From: Candidatus Heimdallarchaeota archaeon
Lineage (GTDB): Archaea; Asgardarchaeota; Heimdallarchaeia; Heimdallarchaeales; Heimdallarchaeaceae
Reading direction: 5' to 3'
DNA length: 64,000 nucleotides
NCBI GenBank assembly: GCA_030603365.1
Contig: JAUVXV010000002.1
Location: 372,001-436,000 of the forward strand
Positions 1 to 7,185 of this stretch are shown piece after piece. The notes under the pieces are model-generated. The model was not told the DNA's origin. It did no database searches and saw only the letters and a list, made by a program, of their open reading frames with translations. Every line of letters starts with the position of its first letter. The stretch's first letter is position 1. The position numbers and the translations under genes are program-made.

Positions 1-1
1 C

Positions 2-1084
2 CTAGTTCATTATAGAGAAATATTCCAGAGTAAAAGAATTCCTAGATATAAACTCGCAAGATTATTTTTCGTACCTTTTGATGCATACAAGGATAAAGAT
101 GAACTGCTAAAAAAACATGAACATCATCATCTGAAATTTAAGAAATGGGTGGAAGAGAATCAGACTGTTCCTTTGGAAGAATTAGAAAAAAAAGTTTATT
201 CTCAATACAAAGAGGAAGAACTGGAGAAGAATAATTATCTGAAACTCAAATCTGTCTTGTTGAATAATATTCTCTCTGCATGTGAATACTGCGAGAATGA
301 GTGTAAAACAAATCGTTCAGAAGGGAAAGTAGGAAAATGTGGAGTGAATGATGAAGCTCATATAAGTTCAGCATTTATACATATGGGGGAAGAGAGCCCA
401 ATAGTGCCTAGTGGAACAATCTTTTTTTATGGATGTACTATGGAGTGCCAATTTTGTCAGAATTGGGATATTAGTCATGAATTTAATTTAGAAAGATTCA
501 AGGGAAGAGGCACATCAGCTGTTCAATTAGCTAACATGTTCTACTCTTTAGTAAAACAAAATGCACGTAATATAAACTTTGTAGGAGGAGAACCTACCCC
601 TAATCTTCATATTATCTTTGAATCTCTTTTAATCGCTCAAGTAAATGTGCCTATGTTATGGAACAGTAATATGTATTTGACTGAAACAAGTATGAAAATC
701 ATTTCCGATATATTTGATATATGGTTACCAGATATGAAGTATAGTAACAATGAGTGTGGAAATAAATATTCAAAAGCTCCAAAATATTGGGATGCCTTAA
801 AACGGAATATGAAGATGATCGAAGAGAGAGGAAGTGGAGAATATATAATTAGACATCTTGTTATGCCAAATCATACAAAATGCTGTTCTATACCAATCTT
901 AGACTGGGTTAATGAACATCTGAAAACACCTTTAATCAACATCATGGCTCAATATCATCCTGATTATAAAGTTCTTCAAACCAATAGGTTTCCTGAAATA
1001 AGTAGAAGAGTCTCCACTAATGAAATGCATGAAGTGAAAAGCTATGCAGATAAATTGGGAATTTATTGGAAAAGTGTCTCTTAA
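2..1084 (+). CDS. PflX-like radical SAM protein, 5'-truncated by the window edge
   Basis: The reading frame is open from base 2 to the stop at 1082-1084, so the gene enters from the left and the first in-frame GTG (149) is probably not its start; the upstream codons read as a basic, ordinary protein segment. The radical SAM cluster motif CTMECQFC (C-x3-C-x2-C, near base 435) lies in a glycine-rich strand typical of activating enzymes of the pyruvate formate-lyase activase type. An extra cysteine group (CEYCENEC plus KCGV) precedes it, as in the PflX/AmrS branch. A GGEPTP motif (the usual SAM-contacting GGEP) follows. Members bind [4Fe-4S] and SAM; the substrate of this branch is unknown. It resembles the AmrS-like gene at 20028 but is a separate subfamily. 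Family call is firm, exact role is not. Confidence 0.85.
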   Translation, partial: LVHYREIFQSKRIPRYKLARLFFVPFDAYKDKDELLKKHEHHHLKFKKWVEENQTVPLEELEKKVYSQYKEEELEKNNYLKLKSVLLNNILSACEYCENECKTNRSEGKVGKCGVNDEAHISSAFIHMGEESPIVPSGTIFFYGCTMECQFCQNWDISHEFNLERFKGRGTSAVQLANMFYSLVKQNARNINFVGGEPTPNLHIIFESLLIAQVNVPMLWNSNMYLTETSMKIISDIFDIWLPDMKYSNNECGNKYSKAPKYWDALKRNMKMIEERGSGEYIIRHLVMPNHTKCCSIPILDWVNEHLKTPLINIMAQYHPDYKVLQTNRFPEISRRVSTNEMHEVKSYADKLGIYWKSVS

Positions 1085-1097
1085 AGACCTGCACTAA

Positions 1098-1586
1098 TTA
1101 CTTAATACTCATTTCCCAAAGAAGTCTAGTAGTTGTGGATCTTTCCCATTTATTTAATGCACTTCTCGCTGCTATTGTCTCTGAAAGAAATTTATGCTGG
1201 AAATCAGCAATAAAATCTATTAGTTTGTCAATTTCTGTTACTTTCTCAAGTAATGCTTCAGAAACATAGAAAGTTATAGAAAAACCAGGTTCTGCTTCCT
1301 TTTGTACAATCCCTGTTGCTTCCGCAAGAGCAAAACTTAATCGCTTTAGCAACATATCATCAAAAGGATCTCTCATTTCAAGTATCAATGAAATTAAACT
1401 TGAATTCCTAGTCTTTTCAATGAATCCATTTTTCAAAGGAAATTGTTTCAAATCCATTTCTCTACAATCTTTACAAACTACACAAGGATAGTTAATCTCT
1501 TTATGTGGGCAAATATAACGTTCTAATTTTAGTGCCTGTCTTATCTTCTCCTTATCTTCATAAAATTCATTTGAATCAGAACTCAT
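1098..1586 (-). CDS. Hypothetical protein with N-terminal Cys/His cluster
   Basis: A 162-residue protein not recognised as any family. Residues 26-41 hold a compact cluster CPH...CVVCKDC that could bind a zinc ion or an iron-sulfur cluster; the remainder is predicted helical with an acidic N-terminus. It starts with ATG and ends 14 bases after the converging radical SAM gene, so it shares no operon with it. It is followed upstream by another minus-strand gene (1659-2114) 72 bases away, and the two may be co-transcribed from the 2115-2195 intergenic region. Codon use looks like the neighbours. Function unknown. Confidence 0.65.
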   Translation of the reverse strand: MSSDSNEFYEDKEKIRQALKLERYICPHKEINYPCVVCKDCREMDLKQFPLKNGFIEKTRNSSLISLILEMRDPFDDMLLKRLSFALAEATGIVQKEAEPGFSITFYVSEALLEKVTEIDKLIDFIADFQHKFLSETIAARSALNKWERSTTTRLLWEMSIK

Positions 1587-1658
1587 TAATTAACACTAAC
1601 TTGTTATGTTTTTAATATTTCTTTTGTCCTACTCAAAAATAAAAGCAATTTCAGTAGT

Positions 1659-2114
1659 TCAAATTTCAAATACATCAGCATCTTCAACATCTATTTCTAA
1701 AGATGAATTTCTCGAATTTTTATAGGTAAAAGCAGAAATGATTGATGAAATTGTCTCTTTAAGTTTCCAGAAATATTTGTAACTTTCCACAGGTTTCTTT
1801 TCAAAGAGTGCTAAAGCATCTTTAGAGTTCATTACAGTTTCATTTAGAATGCTAGTAGCTTTGGTCTTTATTCCAGTTCCTTGTAAATTTTCTAAGAAAG
1901 TTTTTTGCCATCTCTCTGTTTTATCTTCTTTTTCCAGTATCATTTTAAATTTAATTATCAGCATTTCTAAATCTGCTCTAAATTGCCATAGTGTGTCTCC
2001 AATTTTATTAGTAGTGGTTTTAGAAATCTCTGAAGTGATTTTGTCCAATGAATTGCAAATTTGTTGGATTTCTTTCTTCAGTTCTTCCTTATTTGGTACT
2101 GGAATTACTTGCAT
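1659..2114 (-). CDS. Hypothetical helical protein
   Basis: A 151-residue soluble protein with long amphipathic helices (heptad-like stretches over residues 10-75) and an acidic C-terminal tail rich in Asp and Glu. No catalytic or metal motif is visible and I do not recognise the family. It is divergent from the desulfurase-like gene starting at 2196, so the roughly 80 bases between them must hold both promoters; an element reading AGTTTAAATC at about 2163 is a fair TATA box for the plus-strand gene. Likely transcribed before the 1098-1586 gene. Confidence 0.6.
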   Translation of the reverse strand: MQVIPVPNKEELKKEIQQICNSLDKITSEISKTTTNKIGDTLWQFRADLEMLIIKFKMILEKEDKTERWQKTFLENLQGTGIKTKATSILNETVMNSKDALALFEKKPVESYKYFWKLKETISSIISAFTYKNSRNSSLEIDVEDADVFEI

Positions 2115-2195
2115 CTTGTGAAGTAGAAATGCTATTCTTTAAAAAAATGGTGTTCGGAAACAAAGTTTAAATCAAAGAATTTGTTATCTCTCCTA

Positions 2196-3386
2196 ATGTC
2201 TTTTAGGAAAAGCTTTGGCTTAGATTTTCATTTCCCTGAAACTGAAATTTACCTAGATTCCGCTACTTCGGGAAAGATGCCTGTTTCTTCAGTTGAAGTT
2301 ATGAGTAACTATTATACTGAATTAGGAGGAGGAATTAATAGAGGCACTCATAAAAAAGCTGTAAATGCTAATAGAAAACTAGAACAATCACGTTCTACAG
2401 TAGCAAACATTTTCTCAGTAAATTCCAACAATGTTTCTTTTCTTCCCTCTCGAGAAACTGCTTTGATGAACTTTCTTCTATCTGGCATTTTTTCAAAAGA
2501 TAATGAAATAATAGTTAGTTCTTTAGATGATCATTCCATACTTGCACCAGTTTTAAAACTAAGAACAGTATACGATGTGCGTTTAAACTTTCTAAACCTA
2601 CAAGACGAATCAAATCTAGTTGAAGTCATAGAAGAGAGAATTACAGCAGAAACTAAAGCGATAGTTCTTTCAGTTATGACCCTGGGAATGGGAATTAAAC
2701 GAAATTGGAGAAAGATTACAAAAATCGCTCAGGATGCAGAAATACCTTTAGTTCTAGATATAAGCAATGCTATAGGTCATATGGAATTTAATTTCAAGGA
2801 TATAACTCCAGATATCGTAGTTTCTTCTGGAAATATCGGTGCGTTAGGTCCCCAAGGTACTGCTTTTCAAATTGTAACAGAGGACATGATGAAGAAATTT
2901 GATCCCATCTTAGTTGGAGGAGGAACAGTTATGTCTCTAGATAGATCTACCTATAAATTAGCTTCTGGCATTAACAAATATGAACCAGGGACTCTCAACA
3001 TAAGTGGAATTGCAGGATTAGCTAATAGTTTACAATCTTTATCTGAGATAGGTTTTGAAAGGATTACTAAACACGAAATCGAGCTACGAGCAATGCTTGA
3101 AGATGGGTTAAGAAAGACTAACAAATTGAACCTCATCGAACATCAAGGGTTAAATTATGGCCCAATACTCTCGTTTATGAGTGATGAGATAGATTCTCAT
3201 GACATTGCTATCATTCTCGAAGATTTGGGAGATATCTATGTAAGAAGTGGGGCATTATGTTCACATTTGTTCATGGAAGAACTACAAAAAGAATCTCTTG
3301 TTCAGGTTTCTACACATCTTTATAACACTAAAGAGGATATAGAAATTTTCTTAGAAACCTTAAACTCCATAATGTCTGAAATTTAG
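2196..3386 (+). CDS. Cysteine-desulfurase-like protein lacking the PLP lysine
   Basis: A fold-type I class V aminotransferase homologue (SufS/CsdA branch). I chose ATG 2196 over TTG 2181 because from there it aligns end to end with the paralogue at 8972 (MSFRKSFGLDF against MSSITRFGIEF). Numbered from TTG 2181, visible landmarks are YLDSAT near residue 24, the stacking-histidine region LDDHS (H118), the pyridine-binding Asp in VLDIS (D193), the substrate-side motif KYEPGTLN (266-273) and the active cysteine in RSGALCS (C360). The Schiff-base lysine, normally in SGHK, is replaced: this protein reads SGNI (216-219). It therefore should not form an internal aldimine in the usual way. It may be a non-catalytic sulfur carrier, scaffold or altered enzyme. 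No SufBCD or IscU gene lies nearby. Confidence 0.85.
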   Translation: MSFRKSFGLDFHFPETEIYLDSATSGKMPVSSVEVMSNYYTELGGGINRGTHKKAVNANRKLEQSRSTVANIFSVNSNNVSFLPSRETALMNFLLSGIFSKDNEIIVSSLDDHSILAPVLKLRTVYDVRLNFLNLQDESNLVEVIEERITAETKAIVLSVMTLGMGIKRNWRKITKIAQDAEIPLVLDISNAIGHMEFNFKDITPDIVVSSGNIGALGPQGTAFQIVTEDMMKKFDPILVGGGTVMSLDRSTYKLASGINKYEPGTLNISGIAGLANSLQSLSEIGFERITKHEIELRAMLEDGLRKTNKLNLIEHQGLNYGPILSFMSDEIDSHDIAIILEDLGDIYVRSGALCSHLFMEELQKESLVQVSTHLYNTKEDIEIFLETLNSIMSEI

Positions 3387-3433
3387 AATTAGTGGGTATC
3401 CATTTATTAGTTACTTTTACTTTCTTTCATTGT

Positions 3434-3448
3434 TTGAATCACATTCAA
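3434..3448. repeat. Short perfect inverted repeat upstream of tnpB
   Basis: TTGAAT, three bases, then ATTCAA, forming a 6-bp stem with a 3-base loop about 55 bases before the TnpB start. IS200/IS605 elements carry subterminal hairpins at each end, so this may be the left-end hairpin. The stem is short and AT-rich and could be chance. Confidence 0.3.
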
Positions 3449-3503
3449 GAATATCTTTTGCTAGTTTAAATACCAAACTGCGTATAATAATTCCAGAGAG
3501 TAG

Positions 3504-5711
3504 TTGGTGGAATTTATCTCAACTGAAACTATCACTCGTACATTTCATTTAAATTCAATTGAAACAGAAGAGATATTTTGTTATAGAGTATTTGGAGATT
3601 TTAAATCTGCAGTAAATACTCTAATAAAAGGAGGAATAAACCTCAACAACGAAATTTTCAGAGAAGAGAGTTTAGTTTCAGTAAAGCGGTTCTATTCACT
3701 ATTAAGAAAAAATTCATGTATAAGTGCTAAATTGAGCAAGCTTGAAATTAAAGAACGTTTATTGAGATGTGCTGCTCAGTATGCATATTTTTCTATTCGT
3801 AACCTAAAACAAACAAGAAATTTGTGCAGTGAGATTGCACAAGTAATGAGTGAAGATTCTTCTTGGAATAAATTTCGCAGAGATTCTTGGTTCTTATGGG
3901 ATTTATCTAAAAAATCAAAAAAAAGAAGAGATAATTTGAATGTAAAATTATTAAATCAGATTAAGAACAAACATAATTCTATATATCCTGAACAAAACAG
4001 AATGTGCAATGCACACTTGATAAATAATTATTTCAGACACATTCGAAAAATTATTCTTAGTAATCTTCAAAGGAAGGATATCAAAATCAATATTGATTCA
4101 GAATATTGTATTAAAACAATTCGAGAACATTACAGTTCTGAATACATAGATACTCTGATTAGTAAGTTTAAAACTCAAATTTCAACTTTATTAACTAGAC
4201 AATTCAAGAAATACAAAAAGAATGAAATTTCTGAAAAATCAGATGGAAACAAACAATCAAACGTTCCAGTTTTAAAAACTATTTACTCAATATGTAAAAC
4301 TAAAAAGATTCATAATGTTGAAATTGAAGAATGGAAACTAAAAAAAGAGTTATGGTTGATTAGATATATCGACGAAATTAGAGATTTCTTTAAATCTGAA
4401 TGTGTTAATCAAGAAATTAACAGAGGGATAAAAAGATTACAGGAAAAACCAACAGTGTATTTCCTAGCAATGTTTTTAGAGAAAAAGATTTTCAAATTGA
4501 GAAGAAAAATTCAAGGAGAACCAGTTAGAGATTTCTATTTCTTTCTATCACAAATAATAGATTATCATCTCACTCATCTTATACTCGAAACACAACAGAT
4601 GGTTATTTTACCTAAAATACGCATGATTCTCCTTGATTTCATTCTAAAGCCACTATCTTATCTCAAAATGCCAATCTTTACAAAATCAGTAATCCCTTTA
4701 GGAATCGATGACAATCAAGTTTATACATTGGAAGAGTTACAAAGTGAAGTAAAAATCACTTTGTCCTTTTATCCAAATCAGAAAAAACATTTCAAATTAT
4801 CATCACCAGAAAGATATTTCGAATTAACTATGAATAATGCAAAACCTGCACGAGGAATTCTTTCAGCTCATGGTGGCAAGCTTCAACTTGCTATTCCGTT
4901 TACTAGACGTTTACCAGAGTTATCAAAGATAAAACCTCTTGAAAAACAAAGAATTCTAAATTGTGATCTTGGATTGAAATCTTTTGCTGTTTTGAGTATT
5001 ACAGAAAATGGTTTTGAAACACATAGAAAATTCTTGGATCAAAAACAACTAACGGGTTCAAAAAATTCATGGTTCCTAGCAAAATCATTTAGAAATAAAA
5101 ACACAAAAACACGAGAAAAACCAACTATAAATTATAAATTCAATCTTATGAAACTCCGTAAAAAAATAAATAATTTACAATCAGAACTGAAAATGATGAA
5201 AGAAGAGACGAAAAGAAGAAGATCTAAGAACAAGAATTATCCTAAGTATAAAAATACCAAACTGTACTGGTATAAAAAAAGAGAATTGAAGTCTTACTGG
5301 AACAGAATTAGGAATATTCACAAAGAATTGATACATCAAATTTCTACAAGAATAGTTGAATATGCCAACTATCATCAAGTAGATACTATACGCTTTGAAG
5401 ATCTTCGTTGGACTCAACATTCAGCTAAACATGAAGTTGGTTATTTTCTCTCTTTCTGGCAAGTACATTGGTTTTTCAGCCAGATAATAGAATACACATC
5501 ACAAATTGCTAGAAGATATATGATTAGGTCTGTTCTAACTAATCCATATAAAAGCTCACAAATTTGCTCTACTTGTGAAAAGGAAGGAAAAAGACAAAGA
5601 AAGATATTCATGTGCTCAAATGAACTGTGTGGACTAATACTTGACAGTGATTTAAATGCTGCTCGAAACTTAGGTAAAAAATCACGCAAATGTTATCCTA
5701 TTCGACTATAA
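3504..5711 (+). CDS. tnpB: Large TnpB-like RNA-guided RuvC nuclease (IS605 OrfB family)
   Basis: Encodes 735 residues, against roughly 350-450 for typical TnpB. The C-terminal half has a complete RuvC nuclease: D488 in NCDLGLKSFAVL, E632 in RFEDLRW and D716 in DSDLNAARNL, with the TnpB zinc finger between the last two (C688, C691, C704, C709). The first ~410 residues are lysine-rich, helical and unrecognised, where ordinary TnpB has a shorter wedge/REC region. TnpB proteins cut DNA with a guide RNA made from the element's right end. A stop codon immediately precedes TTG 3504 and GTG 3507, so the start is one of these. No TnpA transposase is nearby, so the element would be non-autonomous or domesticated. 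A Cas12-like relative without a CRISPR array is the alternative reading. Confidence 0.85.
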   Translation: MVEFISTETITRTFHLNSIETEEIFCYRVFGDFKSAVNTLIKGGINLNNEIFREESLVSVKRFYSLLRKNSCISAKLSKLEIKERLLRCAAQYAYFSIRNLKQTRNLCSEIAQVMSEDSSWNKFRRDSWFLWDLSKKSKKRRDNLNVKLLNQIKNKHNSIYPEQNRMCNAHLINNYFRHIRKIILSNLQRKDIKINIDSEYCIKTIREHYSSEYIDTLISKFKTQISTLLTRQFKKYKKNEISEKSDGNKQSNVPVLKTIYSICKTKKIHNVEIEEWKLKKELWLIRYIDEIRDFFKSECVNQEINRGIKRLQEKPTVYFLAMFLEKKIFKLRRKIQGEPVRDFYFFLSQIIDYHLTHLILETQQMVILPKIRMILLDFILKPLSYLKMPIFTKSVIPLGIDDNQVYTLEELQSEVKITLSFYPNQKKHFKLSSPERYFELTMNNAKPARGILSAHGGKLQLAIPFTRRLPELSKIKPLEKQRILNCDLGLKSFAVLSITENGFETHRKFLDQKQLTGSKNSWFLAKSFRNKNTKTREKPTINYKFNLMKLRKKINNLQSELKMMKEETKRRRSKNKNYPKYKNTKLYWYKKRELKSYWNRIRNIHKELIHQISTRIVEYANYHQVDTIRFEDLRWTQHSAKHEVGYFLSFWQVHWFFSQIIEYTSQIARRYMIRSVLTNPYKSSQICSTCEKEGKRQRKIFMCSNELCGLILDSDLNAARNLGKKSRKCYPIRL

Positions 5712-5768
5712 GTTAAATAGGAGGGGTTTCCGTTTAATCCCAAATTAAGTTGCTCAGAAGAGCAACTT
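5696..5768 (+). ncRNA. Candidate omega RNA (reRNA) scaffold at the tnpB 3' end
   Basis: Three consecutive potential stems overlap and follow the tnpB stop. Stem 1 pairs TCCTATT (5696-5702) with AATAGGA (5716-5722) across the stop codon. Stem 2 pairs GGGTTT (5724-5729) with AATCCC (5736-5741) with one mismatch. Stem 3 is a perfect 9-bp hairpin, AAGTTGCTC (5747-5755), loop AGAA, GAGCAACTT (5760-5768). TnpB guide RNAs are known to overlap the 3' end of the gene and end in the right-end hairpin, with the guide read from the flank just beyond, here from about 5769. Inferred from structure and position; no homologue comparison was possible. Confidence 0.5.
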
Positions 5769-5821
5769 TGAAAATTCGGTCACTTAAGCTTCTTTCTGGC
5801 ATAGCTTCAAGCTTCACCAAA

Positions 5822-5838
5822 TGCCTTTCGATCATTCC
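5822..5838. repeat. 17-base motif, copy 1
   Basis: TGCCTTTCGATCATTCC. The same sequence with one change occurs at 8865-8881. It sits 54 bases beyond the terminal hairpin of the candidate tnpB guide RNA in otherwise AT-rich DNA. Confidence 0.5.
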
Positions 5839-5947
5839 GTATATATTGGTTGTACAATTGTATATACAAAAGTTTCTATATCTGAAGAATGCAATAACAT
5901 TGATATTCTCAGGTTATTTTTTTCCAAAGATTAAGAAAAGATTATTC

Positions 5948-6184
5948 TTATTGTATATATTCTGTTTCTTCTTTTTCTAGAAGTAGATAAATTCTATCAA
6001 AGTTTATTTGTTCTGCAGCTGCACTTCTTTCTGTATTTTTTGTTATCTTCCAATCCTTGATTGTATATCCTTCTGGAAGTTTATCAAATGCATCTTTTAT
6101 AGCCTTATCAAGTATTTCAATTCCTTCTGAAGTAAATATCGCTGTATTTACATCTAAATATTTCAGTTCATATCTCGATCCCAT
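5948..6184 (-). CDS. Small hypothetical protein
   Basis: A 78-residue acidic protein starting at ATG 6184. It reads as a normal soluble alpha/beta protein (strand, then helix IEILDKAIKDAFDKL, then strand YTIKDWKI), not as a low-complexity shadow. A TATA-like element (plus-strand complement of TATTTAAAG, near 6215) lies about 30 bases ahead of the start, in line with a leaderless transcript. It is not recognised. It lies between the tnpB right end and the zinc-finger gene at 6490. Confidence 0.55.
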   Translation of the reverse strand: MGSRYELKYLDVNTAIFTSEGIEILDKAIKDAFDKLPEGYTIKDWKITKNTERSAAAEQINFDRIYLLLEKEETEYIQ

Positions 6185-6415
6185 TCAAATCAATGTAAAA
6201 CAACATAATTTCTTTAAATACTTTTTGAACAACCATTTCTTCCCAAAAAATTTCTATTGTTTGTATACTTTCTATCATTTATCTTTTTTTATTTCTATGA
6301 TTTCCTTTCTTAATTCAAGTACTTCTTCATATATTGACAACTTCATTAGCTCCACAACTTACTCTACAAAGAAAACCCTTCGTAGGTGGATATTTAAGAA
6401 TTGTTGACAAAGAAG

Positions 6416-6437
6416 TGTAATACGTCCTGTAATACAC
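6416..6437. promoter_or_regulatory. Spaced direct repeat upstream of the 6490 promoter
   Basis: TGTAATAC occurs twice, 12 bases apart (6416-6423 and 6428-6435), just upstream of the TATA element at 6457. The spacing of about one helical turn suits an operator for a dimeric regulator. No regulator can be assigned. Confidence 0.3.
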
Positions 6438-6456
6438 GTTCTATGCATTACAAAGG

Positions 6457-6467
6457 TATTTAAGATA
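6457..6467 (+). promoter_or_regulatory. TATA box of the 6490 zinc-finger gene
   Basis: TATTTAAGATA centred about 28 bases before the ATG at 6490, the spacing expected for archaeal leaderless transcription. Confidence 0.5.
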
Positions 6468-6489
6468 AAAAAACTAATTATTATTTGAC

Positions 6490-6744
6490 ATGGCTAAAAA
6501 ATACAGAATTAGTGAAAAAATAAGAAAAAAGATGAGAAAGGACAAATCCTCACTCTTTCCCTTACCTTTGAAAAAGAAGGTCGAAGTAGCTTTGTGTTAC
6601 AGATGTAATAGAAACAAATCTACTAAATTGTGCCTTAATTGTAGAAAACCTATTTGTAATCCTTGTGAAACAAAAAATCCTAAAGGTTATTGCGTTCCTT
6701 GTAGAAATGAAAAATTCGGTTTTGTATCATTTACTTTTGAATAA
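6490..6744 (+). CDS. Small double zinc-finger protein
   Basis: An 84-residue protein with a strongly basic N-terminus (residues 1-32) and eight cysteines in pairs: C36/C39, C48/C51, C56/C59 and C68/C71. The interleaved spacing suggests two zinc sites of a B-box or treble-clef type, plausibly for RNA, ribosome or protein binding. The gene has its own TATA element and no Shine-Dalgarno motif, so it is probably leaderless. Many archaea, Asgards especially, carry such small zinc proteins of unknown role. No closer family assignment is possible. Confidence 0.75.
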   Translation: MAKKYRISEKIRKKMRKDKSSLFPLPLKKKVEVALCYRCNRNKSTKLCLNCRKPICNPCETKNPKGYCVPCRNEKFGFVSFTFE

Positions 6745-6797
6745 AGATTTGATGAATTGTTCCGCGTAGAGATAATTCAAATAGTTCTATATTATGT

Positions 6798-7007
6798 TTA
6801 TATTTTCTTATTTCTTGATCTACGCTCTATGATGATAAGTAACAGACCTATTGCAAGAAATCCAATTGCTGCAGGTTGAATCCACATTGCCATCGATCCT
6901 CCTGAAAAATCTTTTACAAACCAAATTATAGTAAAAACTATACCGATGATTAAAACTATCGGACCAATCAAAATTCTAAAAGTTATTTTTTCTAATAAAC
7001 TCATCAC
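6798..7007 (-). CDS. Small two-helix membrane protein
   Basis: A 69-residue protein with two transmembrane segments, about residues 13-31 and 41-60, and a basic C-terminal tail that would stay cytoplasmic. It starts at ATG 7007 preceded by GGGAGGTAAA on the coding strand, a clear Shine-Dalgarno motif. It is divergent from the transglutaminase-like gene at 7186 across 178 bases. Function unknown. Confidence 0.6.
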   Translation of the reverse strand: MMSLLEKITFRILIGPIVLIIGIVFTIIWFVKDFSGGSMAMWIQPAAIGFLAIGLLLIIIERRSRNKKI

Positions 7008-7185
7008 GATTTACCTCCCTCCATTCTGTGAGAGAGTACAGGATTTTTCTCACATTTTTAAAAAGTAACCGATTATCTGTAGTAAAACTATTTTCTTTTT
7101 TTACCATTTTACGACCAAACCGAAATCTAAACAATTCAGATAAAAACTAAGAATTAACTAACAATCAAAGAAGGATGAGATCTTA

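Larger units (their letters stand above)
6185..6489. other. Intergenic region between divergent small genes
   Basis: About 305 bases carrying the promoter of the minus-strand gene 5948-6184 and that of the zinc-finger gene at 6490. It also holds a possible 23-codon minus-strand ORF (6275-6346) and a spaced direct repeat (6416-6437). No RNA gene was seen. Confidence 0.6.

Noticed and set aside
3504..5768. CRISPR-Cas locus with a Cas12 effector
   Set aside because: No repeat array and no cas1, cas2 or cas4 anywhere in the window; the C-terminal zinc finger and NAARNL ending are those of TnpB.
5750..5980. 76-codon plus-strand ORF after tnpB
   Set aside because: Starts inside the terminal hairpin, ends in a run of Phe, and overlaps a more protein-like minus-strand gene.
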